Shown: positions 19,253 through 26,816 of the stretch, piece by piece
Numbering within the stretch: position 1 is the first letter of the stretch
Layout: every line of letters begins with the position of its first letter
The notes under the pieces: generated by a model
The model's input: only the letters and a program-made list of their open reading frames with translations
Told to the model about the DNA's origin: nothing
Database searches by the model: none
Source of the DNA: Paracoccus subflavus
Lineage (GTDB): Bacteria > Pseudomonadota > Alphaproteobacteria > Rhodobacterales > Rhodobacteraceae
Direction: 5' to 3'
Length of the DNA: 64,000 nt
Assembly: GCF_004310345.1 (NCBI RefSeq)
Contig: NZ_SISK01000008.1
Coordinates: 104,643-168,642 of the forward strand
Position numbers and translations under genes: made by a program

Positions 19253-21382
19253 TTATTCGGCGGCGGGCAGCAGCATGGATTTCTGCGCCTGATCGACCAT
19301 CCGGCGCTGTTCGGCCGTATGTGCCGCGGACTTGCCCAGCCGTTCGTTCAGCAGGTCGATGACCCGGCGGGTGTTGGCATAAGGCTGGTCCGACTGCTGG
19401 CGGCACAGCGCCAGATGCTCCTCGGTCGGGTCGCCCAGGATCGCCAGCCCGGCGGGCCTGTTCTCGATCAGGCCCATCAGGCCAAAGCAGTAAAGCCAAT
19501 GCTCCATGGTCCGGTGGCCCCATTTCTGGCGGAACAGTTCGGCGTTGCGGACCACGGATTCGACGTGGTGGACCGGCGGCATGAAATGGGGGTGATATTG
19601 GTGATACACCCGCGCGCCCTGCACCCAGTTGATCGGGATCATCAGGGCGTCCAGGGTACGGCCGAAATCCGTATCCTCGCCGCCATAGCCCACATATCGG
19701 TCGTCGAACCCGCCCGAGCGGGCGAAATCGTCGGAATGGATCGCAAAGTTCAGCGACCAGAAGCAGCGGTAATCGTTGCAGCGTTCGACGGGCCGGGCGG
19801 GCGGACCGGCGCGGTCGGAATGCTTGACGGCGATCCGCGCGAAGCGGTCGAAGTCGATGCCGCCCTCGGTCGCGCCACCGGGCAGATACAGAACCTCGCC
19901 CATCATCAGGCCCGCGCCGGGGGCGCAGGTCTGCGCGTAATCGGCGATCAGGGTGGGCGCGGGGATGCAGTCCACGTCGATAAAGGCCAGAACCTCGCCC
20001 AGCCCCTCGCGCGCCGCGGCGTTGCGGGCGCGGGCCAGGGGCAGGTCATCGCCGGGGATCAGGATCTGGCGGATGGGAAAGGGCGCCTCGGGCAGGTCGG
20101 CATAGGGGTCCGCCGCCATCACCCCGATCACCAGATCGACGGGCGGCTGGGTCTGCTGCACCAGACCCCGGATCAGGTTTCGCAGGTGATCCCCCCGGCC
20201 GCGGGCGATGGTCAGGGCGGAAACGGTGCGAAAGGTCGGATCGGACATGGCGGGTTCCGGGGTTGGGGTGATCCGCGCATCGTCGGGCCAGAGACGGGCG
20301 ATCAGCCCCTCGAGCCACTGCGCGGCGTGACGATCGGCATCGGGCGTCACCATCGCCGCCTGACGGGCAGGGTCGTGGCGGGCCTTGGCCTCGTCCAGGG
20401 CAACCGTCCAGGCATGGGCGGACGACGGCAGGTGCGGGCGCATCACGGCCACCCCGGCCCGGTCAAGGCAGACGGCCTTGCGGACCTGTTCGTCGAAATA
20501 GCGCCATTCGGGCACGGCAATCCACGGCTTGCCCGCTGACAGGATCTGCTGGCAGGTGGTGTTGCCGGTCGAGGCGATCACGACATCGGCGGCGGCGATG
20601 AAGTCCGGGGCATTGTCTACCCAGCCGTGATGGACCAGATTCGCAGGCTCGGTCGCGTGCCAGTCGCGCGCGATGTCGCCGATGGTCAGAAACCGCATGT
20701 CGGGAAAGGTCCGCGCGGCCACCCCCAAGGGCGCCTGGGCGAAACCGTTGCCCCCCGCCCCCGACACCACCACGGCCACCGGAATGTCCCTGTCCAGCCC
20801 CAGCCGCTGCCGGGCCGTGTCGCGGTCGGGCAGCCGCGCGTCGATGCCGATGCCGGGCGCCCAATGGGTCTTGTCCCGCATCCAGCCGGGCCAGTCGTCC
20901 TGCGCCAGTTCGGCGGCAAAGGGCGCGATCAGACCCGCCGCGCCGCGATAGGCCGCCCTATGGCCCGGATCGCCCCGGTCGCCGTGCTGGAGCACCTTGA
21001 CATGGGGAACCGAACAGAGCCGCGCGACCTGCGCCACCTCGGCCGACACGTCGCAGATCATCAGTGCCGGATCGGCCCGGTCGAACCAGTCGGCCAGGAT
21101 CGCCATGGCCTTGCGGATGCCGGGCCATCCCAGCGGCGCGCAATGCATCGTGTCCGGCGTGGGAATGTGGTCCATGGCCCCGGCTTCGTCGCCGCGCCGT
21201 TCGAACAGCGAGGGGATGCGGCAGACCCGGACATTGGGGCGCAGCGGCGGAAAGAGGTCGTCGCGCGCGCAAAAGATCGTTACGGGCCGCGCGGCGGGCA
21301 GGGCGTTGACGATGGCGGCGCAGCGTTCGGCATGGCCGCGGCCCTGGTGATGGACGAAATATCCGACGGGCCGCACGGTCAT
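19253..21382 (-). CDS. Fused double glycosyltransferase (GT-B domain plus GT2 domain)
   Basis: One uninterrupted 709-residue frame joins two enzymes. Residues 1 to about 375 form a GT-B fold resembling MurG/UDP-glycosyltransferases: start GYFVHHQGRGHAERCAAIV, then VVSGAGGNGFAQ, and ASTGNTTCQQILSAGKPWIA as donor loop. Residues about 385-709 form a GT2/GT-A domain with ALTIARGRGDHLRNLIRGL, the metal-binding FIDVDCIP, and the galactosyltransferase-C type motif RYVGYGGEDTDFGRTL. An internal ATG at codon 379 (MSDPTFRTVS) marks the joint. The start overlaps the upstream fusion gene by four bases. Two sequential sugar transfers to one acceptor are the simplest reading. Confidence 0.82.
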   Translation of the reverse strand: MTVRPVGYFVHHQGRGHAERCAAIVNALPAARPVTIFCARDDLFPPLRPNVRVCRIPSLFERRGDEAGAMDHIPTPDTMHCAPLGWPGIRKAMAILADWFDRADPALMICDVSAEVAQVARLCSVPHVKVLQHGDRGDPGHRAAYRGAAGLIAPFAAELAQDDWPGWMRDKTHWAPGIGIDARLPDRDTARQRLGLDRDIPVAVVVSGAGGNGFAQAPLGVAARTFPDMRFLTIGDIARDWHATEPANLVHHGWVDNAPDFIAAADVVIASTGNTTCQQILSAGKPWIAVPEWRYFDEQVRKAVCLDRAGVAVMRPHLPSSAHAWTVALDEAKARHDPARQAAMVTPDADRHAAQWLEGLIARLWPDDARITPTPEPAMSDPTFRTVSALTIARGRGDHLRNLIRGLVQQTQPPVDLVIGVMAADPYADLPEAPFPIRQILIPGDDLPLARARNAAAREGLGEVLAFIDVDCIPAPTLIADYAQTCAPGAGLMMGEVLYLPGGATEGGIDFDRFARIAVKHSDRAGPPARPVERCNDYRCFWSLNFAIHSDDFARSGGFDDRYVGYGGEDTDFGRTLDALMIPINWVQGARVYHQYHPHFMPPVHHVESVVRNAELFRQKWGHRTMEHWLYCFGLMGLIENRPAGLAILGDPTEEHLALCRQQSDQPYANTRRVIDLLNERLGKSAAHTAEQRRMVDQAQKSMLLPAAE

Positions 21383-23418
21383 TCCGCCGGAACGGCCTGG
21401 GCCGGATCGGCATCGGCCAGGCCGAAATGGGCCAGACCCTCGATCACGCCCGCCGCATGGGCCCGGGCCGCCCGATAAAGGCCGGGCCGATCGCACAGAC
21501 GCAGTTCCGCCCAGGCATTGCCCACGATGATCGCCCGTCCCGCGGCGGCCAGCATGCAGGCGTCGTTGCCGCTGTCGCCCGCCGCCACGCAGTCGGCCAG
21601 CGTCAGGCCCAGGCGCCCGGCCTCGAAGGCAAGGGCGCCGGCCTTGCCCGCGCGCCGGGGCAGGATGTCGATAAAGCGCCCGTGCGAGGGGATCACGCGG
21701 GCCGGCAGGCCGGCATCGTCCAGGGCCTGCCGGATCTGACTCGCCTCGGCCTCGGTGCCGGTCAGGCTGATTTTCCAGCGGCGCTGATCGTGGCGGGGCT
21801 GCCAGGCGACGGGCAGCCTTGCCAGCAGGCCGCGAATGGCATCGGGCTGCCAGTCCTGCCCGATCCAGGCCGCGTAATCCCGGCAGGGCGCCAGCGACCC
21901 GCGCCGGTTCGCCCGCCAGATCTCGGATCCGACCGAGGCGATGATGACGGCGGGTTCGGGCAGCGACCAGTCGGCCAGGATGCGCCGCGCCTCGGGCAGG
22001 GACCGTCCGGTGGCGATCACCACATGCTGGCGGCGGCGGGGGGCCTCCGATGCCCATCGGGCGAATGCGGGAACCGACCGGGGGCAGCCGGTCAGCGTCC
22101 CGTCGATGTCAAAGGCCAGAACGCTGCGGGGCAGGGGCATCGGGCGCAGGGGCGCGGACTTGCGTGTCAGGCGCCGGGCGATGGTGCAGACCCGTTCAGC
22201 CCAGGTGCCCCAGTCATAGCGGGTGTGGCGGTCCAGGGCATTGCGGGACAGGCGGTCCCATTCGCCGCGGTTCCGGACCAGGTGCAGGCAGGCCTTTGCG
22301 ATGGCGGCAGGGGACCGGGGATCGATCGCCAAGCCATGACCGATGGTTGCCAGAATATCGACCGGCCCGCCGTTTTGCGTGGCGACCACCGGCAGGCCGA
22401 ACCGCGCGGCCTCGATCAGCGTCAGGCCAAAGGGTTCGTGCAGGGCCGGATTGACGAAAACTCCGCCCTGTGCGGCGGCCAGACGATAGAACTGCGGCAC
22501 AAGGGCCGCATCATGGCGGGGGGGCAGCAGCACCTTGCCCGGTGCCGCCCCTGCCATCCGGGCCAGTTCGCCGCGCAGCGCACGCTGTTCCGGCTCGGCA
22601 CCGTCCTGCCCGGCCAGGATCACCAGATTGGCTGCGTCCCGCAAGGCGGGCGACGACAGATAGGCCCGCATCAGCCCGCTCAGGTTCTTCTTGCCGACCG
22701 GACGGGCGATGGCCAGCAGAAAGGGCAGTTCGGGGCGGTCAAGCCCGTCGCGTAGCATTCCCGCCGCCCGCGCGTGACCGGCCGAGGGCGGCAGGGCGAT
22801 CCCCGGATTGATCCGCCAGACCCGCCCGGAGCTGTCCGGATCATAGGCCGGGATCTGCCGTTCGGCCTCGTCGCGCGACGAGGCGATGATCGCGTCGGCC
22901 CCGGCGATCGCCCGACGCTCTCGGTCCAGCCGCGCGTCGCAACCTGGTGCAGACATGCAATCCAGCTTGTCGACGGCCAGCGAATGGGGGGTGTAAAGAA
23001 CGGGGATCCCGAACCGCGCCCGCGCCGCCAGGCCCAGTTCGGCGGCATCCGCGAAATGGCAGTGCAGGATGTCGGGCTTGCGGGGCAACAGCGACAGCAG
23101 GTCCAGAAAGGCATCGCTCAGCGCCGGCAGCTCCGCCTCGAGCGCCTCTTTGGTCAGATAGGCGGGCGACGGGCCTTTCAGCCGCAGGATCCGTAACTTG
23201 GGCCCGATCTGCTGCACGGGGACGGCATGGTCGGGGCCAAGGGCGGGATCGTTGAACAGCCGGGTCAGGATATCGACGCGCGACATGCCGGACAGGCAGG
23301 CCTGTGCCGTGGCCGCGCCCAGGACATAGGCGATGTGGCCGCCCGTATCCTGGGTCAGGCCATAGCGTATCGGCGGCTGCGCGATGCAGCCACCGAGGGC
23401 GATGTGCATGACATACAT
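21379..23418 (-). CDS. Sucrose-phosphate synthase/phosphatase-like fusion
   Basis: A 679-residue bifunctional protein. Residues 1 to about 420 are a GT4 domain of the sucrose-phosphate synthase group: the sugar-phosphate loop LTQDTGGHIAYVLGAA at 21-36, INPGI at 203-207 and HEPFGLTLIEAARFGLP at 327-343. Residues about 433-679 are a HAD-IIB domain of the sucrose-phosphate phosphatase type with nucleophile motif DIDGT at 437-441, IATGRS and AAGDSGNDACML. The pair would make a phosphorylated disaccharide and dephosphorylate it; sucrose or a relative such as mannosylfructose are candidates. The ATG at 23418 is preceded by GACGAGG; an in-frame TTG at 23436 is less likely. It heads the four-gene operon. 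Confidence 0.82.
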   Translation of the reverse strand: MYVMHIALGGCIAQPPIRYGLTQDTGGHIAYVLGAATAQACLSGMSRVDILTRLFNDPALGPDHAVPVQQIGPKLRILRLKGPSPAYLTKEALEAELPALSDAFLDLLSLLPRKPDILHCHFADAAELGLAARARFGIPVLYTPHSLAVDKLDCMSAPGCDARLDRERRAIAGADAIIASSRDEAERQIPAYDPDSSGRVWRINPGIALPPSAGHARAAGMLRDGLDRPELPFLLAIARPVGKKNLSGLMRAYLSSPALRDAANLVILAGQDGAEPEQRALRGELARMAGAAPGKVLLPPRHDAALVPQFYRLAAAQGGVFVNPALHEPFGLTLIEAARFGLPVVATQNGGPVDILATIGHGLAIDPRSPAAIAKACLHLVRNRGEWDRLSRNALDRHTRYDWGTWAERVCTIARRLTRKSAPLRPMPLPRSVLAFDIDGTLTGCPRSVPAFARWASEAPRRRQHVVIATGRSLPEARRILADWSLPEPAVIIASVGSEIWRANRRGSLAPCRDYAAWIGQDWQPDAIRGLLARLPVAWQPRHDQRRWKISLTGTEAEASQIRQALDDAGLPARVIPSHGRFIDILPRRAGKAGALAFEAGRLGLTLADCVAAGDSGNDACMLAAAGRAIIVGNAWAELRLCDRPGLYRAARAHAAGVIEGLAHFGLADADPAQAVPAE

Positions 23419-23588
23419 CGAAACCTCGTCCGGCAAGCTGGGGCAGGGGCGGGGGCATCCACCCGGCCTTGCGCAGCCTTAACGAAGCGAGGGGAACCGG
23501 GTTCCGGCGCGCCGGTGCGATTGTGGCACCTTGCCGCAGGTCCCGGCGACCGATGCCGGCAAGGGGGGCGGTGGCGACACGGATCGCG

Positions 23589-24335
23589 TCACAGGCGCCC
23601 CAGGCGCATCGCCACCGGCCAGGCCACCCCCCGCGGCCGGTCGGGATCGCCCCACAGGGCCGCCAGATCGGCGGCGAAACCTGCCAGAACCTCCTGCCGC
23701 CCGGCCTCGCGCAGGCGGCGCACCGACGACCATGTGGCGACATATCCCAGGACCTCGTCCAGCCGCCAATCCCGCCGGATCGACAGATCGGGCGCGGGAA
23801 TTTCGGCGAACGGGAAATACAGGCCCGCATAACCGTCATCGACCAGACGACGCTCGGGTGGCCAGAAGGGACCGGCCTCGTGGTCATAGAACCGGCGGAA
23901 CCGGGCATCCAGGGCTGCGTCGTCCAGTTCCATCACGCCATAGCTGACAAGCGCGATCACCGCGCCGGGGGCGGCGGCGCGGCGGACCTGGGCGTAGAAG
24001 GCCGGCAGGTCGAACCAGTGCGCGGCCTGCGCCGCAGTGATCAGGTCGGCGCTGCCGTCATCTAGCCCCATGTCCTCGGCCCCCGCCCGGCGCCAGGTGA
24101 TACGGGGATGGGGCAGGGCATTGCGCAACTGGTCGTCGCTGGGATCAAGCCCGATCACCCGGTCGAAATGACGGGCCAGGTGCCGGGTCAACTGCCCGGT
24201 GCCGCAGCCCACATCGACCGCACAGCCCGTCCGGGCGGCGCAGTCGGCCAGATGGGCGGCCAGTTCTGACGGATAGTCGGGCCGGAATGCCCCATAGTCG
24301 CGCCCGCCCGTGTCGAACCAGTTGACCCCAGCCAT
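23589..24335 (-). CDS. SAM-dependent class I methyltransferase
   Basis: A 248-residue Rossmann methyltransferase with motif I VDVGCGTGQLTRHLA near residues 39-53, an acidic residue at the end of strand 2 (GLDPSDDQL) and motif post-II AQAAHWFDLPAFY. This arrangement, with YGAFRPDYP near the N-terminus, resembles the trans-aconitate methyltransferase-like group of small-molecule enzymes, but the substrate is unknown. It is divergent from the GlxA-type regulator at 24440 with 104 bases between, and separated by 170 bases from the glycosyltransferase operon, so membership in either unit is uncertain. Confidence 0.82.
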   Translation of the reverse strand: MAGVNWFDTGGRDYGAFRPDYPSELAAHLADCAARTGCAVDVGCGTGQLTRHLARHFDRVIGLDPSDDQLRNALPHPRITWRRAGAEDMGLDDGSADLITAAQAAHWFDLPAFYAQVRRAAAPGAVIALVSYGVMELDDAALDARFRRFYDHEAGPFWPPERRLVDDGYAGLYFPFAEIPAPDLSIRRDWRLDEVLGYVATWSSVRRLREAGRQEVLAGFAADLAALWGDPDRPRGVAWPVAMRLGRL

Positions 24336-24439
24336 TGCCGTTCTCCGTTGACCGCCCCGGCAATCTAGCGCGGTGCGCGCCTTGGGGCGAGTGGGCCCTT
24401 TGCTGGATATTCGCGCCAGAGCCAGGTAAGATCCGCGTC

Positions 24440-25465
24440 ATGCGCGATCATCCTCACCAGCCCGCCGATCCCCTGCGCCTGCGTGTGGGCTTTCTGCTGG
24501 CGCGGCGCTTTACCCTGTCGGCCTTTGCCAATTTCGTGGACGTGCTGCGCCTTGCCGCCGACGAAGGCGACCGGTCGCGTCCGATCCGCTGTTCCTGGCG
24601 GGTGCTGGGAACCTCGATGGACCCGATCCGGTCCAGTTGCGGCATCGGCGTGACCCCCGACGAAAAGCTGGGCGATCCCTCGCGCTTCGATTATGTCGTC
24701 GTGGTGGGCGGCCTGATCGACGAGATCGAGCGGCTGGAACCCGACCATGCCGCCTTTCTGCATCGCGCGGCGGCGGCCAGGGTGCCGCTGGTGGGCGTCT
24801 GCACGGGCGCCTTCATCCTGCATCGCGCGGGGCTGATGGATGGATACCGCTGCTGCGTAAGCTGGTTTCACCACGAGGATTTCCTGGAACAGTTCGATGG
24901 TCTGCGTCCCGTCTCGGACCGCATCTTCGTGGTGGACCGCGACCGGCTGACCTGTTCGGGGGGCGCCAGTTCCGCGCATCTCGCGGCCTTTCTGGTGGAC
25001 CGCCACATCGGCCGCGGACCCGCACGCAAAAGCCTGCACATCATGATCATCGACGAGGCGATGGCGGCCGACGATCCCCAGCCGGGCCTGCCGCTGGACC
25101 TTGTGACCGACGATCCCCTGGTGCGTCGCGCCCTGCTGATGCTGCAGCAGAACATGGACACGCCCCCCGGCGTGGCCGAGGTGGCGGGCCATCTGGGCGT
25201 CAGCCGCCGCAAGCTGGAGCGCCATTTCGCCGCCTCGCTGGGACTGCCCCCGGCCGAGGCCTTCATGCGTGTCCGTCTGTCCCAGGCCCGGATGCTGCTG
25301 TCGCGGCCTGGCCGCAGCATCAGCCAGATCGCCGCCGAAACCGGGTTCTGCGACGCCTCGCACCTGATCCGGGTGTTCCGCGAAACCATGGGGATCACAC
25401 CGGAACAGTGGCGCCGCGCCCAGGGCCAGGCCGCCCATGCCGCCCAGGGCGACGCGGTCTTCTAA
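24440..25465 (+). CDS. GlxA-family AraC-type regulator, first copy
   Basis: A 341-residue transcription factor: an N-terminal DJ-1/PfpI-like ligand domain (about 14-200) with the nucleophile-elbow region VGVCTGAFILHRAGLMDG, and a C-terminal AraC double helix-turn-helix (about 240-335) with VSRRKLERHFAASLG and IAAETGFCDASHLIRVFRE. Family members often sense amines or amino acids such as arginine, carnitine or glycine betaine. The ATG at 24440 gives the family N-terminus RLRVGFLLARRFTLSAFANF. It runs head-on into a second GlxA-family gene, their stops overlapping by three bases. Confidence 0.85.
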   Translation: MRDHPHQPADPLRLRVGFLLARRFTLSAFANFVDVLRLAADEGDRSRPIRCSWRVLGTSMDPIRSSCGIGVTPDEKLGDPSRFDYVVVVGGLIDEIERLEPDHAAFLHRAAAARVPLVGVCTGAFILHRAGLMDGYRCCVSWFHHEDFLEQFDGLRPVSDRIFVVDRDRLTCSGGASSAHLAAFLVDRHIGRGPARKSLHIMIIDEAMAADDPQPGLPLDLVTDDPLVRRALLMLQQNMDTPPGVAEVAGHLGVSRRKLERHFAASLGLPPAEAFMRVRLSQARMLLSRPGRSISQIAAETGFCDASHLIRVFRETMGITPEQWRRAQGQAAHAAQGDAVF

Positions 25466-26469
25466 CTGGCCAGGGCCAGCACCCCCCATTCCGCCCGCGC
25501 GCCCGATTTCTGCACGCCGCGTTCCCGATAGGGCGAGACGCCATAGCGTTCCCGATAGCATTTCGAGAAATGCGACGAGCTGGAAAAGCCGCAGGCGACC
25601 GCGATCTCGATCACGGCCAATTCGGTGTGCAGCAGCAGGTGGCGGGCGCGGGTCAGGCGTGCCTCGATGTAGAAACGTTTGGGACTGCGGTTCAGGTATC
25701 GCATGAACAACCGCTCGAGCTGTCGCGTGGACATGCCCGCATCCTGGGCCAGTTGCGCGGGGCTGAGCGGGGTTTCCAGATTGGCCTCGATCCGTGTGAC
25801 CACGGCGGCCAGGCGGGGATGGCGGATGCCGATGCGGGTGGCAACCGACAGCCGCTGGTGGTCGCGTCCCGTGCGGATCGCCGTGTGCAGCATCTGGTCG
25901 GCGATCTGCGATACCAGGTCGGCGTCCTGCGTCTGCCCGATCAGATGCAGCATCAGGTCGATCGACGAGGTGCCGCCGCCCGCCGTCAGACGGTTGCCGT
26001 CGTCCACGAAAACCTGCCGTTGCAAGGTCACGTCAGAAAAGATCTCGGCAAAGGCGTCCTGGTTTTCCCAGTGGATCGTGGCGCGGCGCCCGTCCAGAAG
26101 CCCCGCCTTGGCCAGAACATGACTGCCGGTGCACAGCGCGCCCAGCGTCGCCCCGCCGCGCGCCTGCCGGCGCAGCCAGGACAGGACGGGGGCGGTGGCC
26201 TGCGTCGTGATGGCGTCGCCGCCGCAGACGATCACCACCCCGTCCCGTCCGATCGGCATGTCGGCCCCCAGCCCCGCGTCGAGCGCCAGCCGCGCGCCGT
26301 TCGAGCAGACGGCGACATCCCCGCCCGCCCCCAGCAGGCGCCAGTGATAGATCGTCCGCCCCGACATCTTGTTGGCCAGCCGAAGGGCATCGATGGCCGC
26401 CGCAAAAGGCAGCATGGTGAACCGGTCCAGCAGCAGAAAGGTGAACAACCGGGGAGGAGAGGAGGCCAT
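25462..26469 (-). CDS. GlxA-family AraC-type regulator, second copy (GbdR-like)
   Basis: A 335-residue protein with the same plan as its neighbour: DJ-1/PfpI-like domain (about 8-190; FTFLLLDRFTMLPFAAAIDA, GALCTGSHVLAKAGLLDG) and AraC DNA-binding domain (about 225-320; MSTRQLERLFMRYLNRSPKR, ACGFSSSSHFSKCYRERYG). The conserved second helix-turn-helix and the LLLDRFTMLPFA opening resemble the glycine betaine regulator GbdR, which would fit a sarcosine oxidase gene elsewhere in the window, but that link is inference. It is divergent from the dihydroxyacetone-kinase-like gene across 347 bases holding repeated TGCCGCAA boxes. Confidence 0.82.
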   Translation of the reverse strand: MASSPPRLFTFLLLDRFTMLPFAAAIDALRLANKMSGRTIYHWRLLGAGGDVAVCSNGARLALDAGLGADMPIGRDGVVIVCGGDAITTQATAPVLSWLRRQARGGATLGALCTGSHVLAKAGLLDGRRATIHWENQDAFAEIFSDVTLQRQVFVDDGNRLTAGGGTSSIDLMLHLIGQTQDADLVSQIADQMLHTAIRTGRDHQRLSVATRIGIRHPRLAAVVTRIEANLETPLSPAQLAQDAGMSTRQLERLFMRYLNRSPKRFYIEARLTRARHLLLHTELAVIEIAVACGFSSSSHFSKCYRERYGVSPYRERGVQKSGARAEWGVLALAS

Positions 26470-26816
26470 GGGATCTCTGCCGCAAGGGACGCCGAACGGG
26501 ACCAGCGTGGCCGAAGGTCCGATCGCCGCTTTGGCGGATTGCGGCAGAATCCCTGCACAATTGCGACAGGCCCGCCCGATGTCAGGAATCCCGACAATGC
26601 CGCAACCTATCGCCCGGTCAAAGTCTGGTCCGGGATGATGGATCTTTTCCTTTGCCGGGCGAAACGATCCACCGGCGCGAGGGCGTCCGCAAGGCGATCA
26701 AGGCGGGCTTTGACAGTTTCTTTCCGGTCGAACATTACGGGGGGCGGCGGCCTGGGCGTCTGTGCCCAAAGCCGCGACCATATCCGACAGATCCCGAGGG
26801 GGAGGAGGATCCGCAC
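26470..26816. promoter_or_regulatory. Divergent regulatory gap with TGCCGCAA boxes
   Basis: No gene is seen here. TGCCGCAA occurs at 26478-26485 and 26598-26605, and its inverse TTGCGGCA at 26539-26546, with the near match TTGCGACA at 26561-26568. The two nearest inverted copies enclose about 50 bases. Repeated half-sites between a GlxA-type regulator and a divergent metabolic gene suggest binding sites for that regulator, but no known consensus is claimed. GGGGGAGGAGGA at 26798-26809 is the ribosome site for the kinase gene. Confidence 0.45.

Noticed and set aside
15506..20539. Very long open frame on the plus strand spanning the tct, peptidoglycan-binding and glycosyltransferase region
   Set aside because: It lies antisense to well-supported genes with clear motifs, is rich in R, G, H and Q, and has no domain; it is a by-product of high GC.
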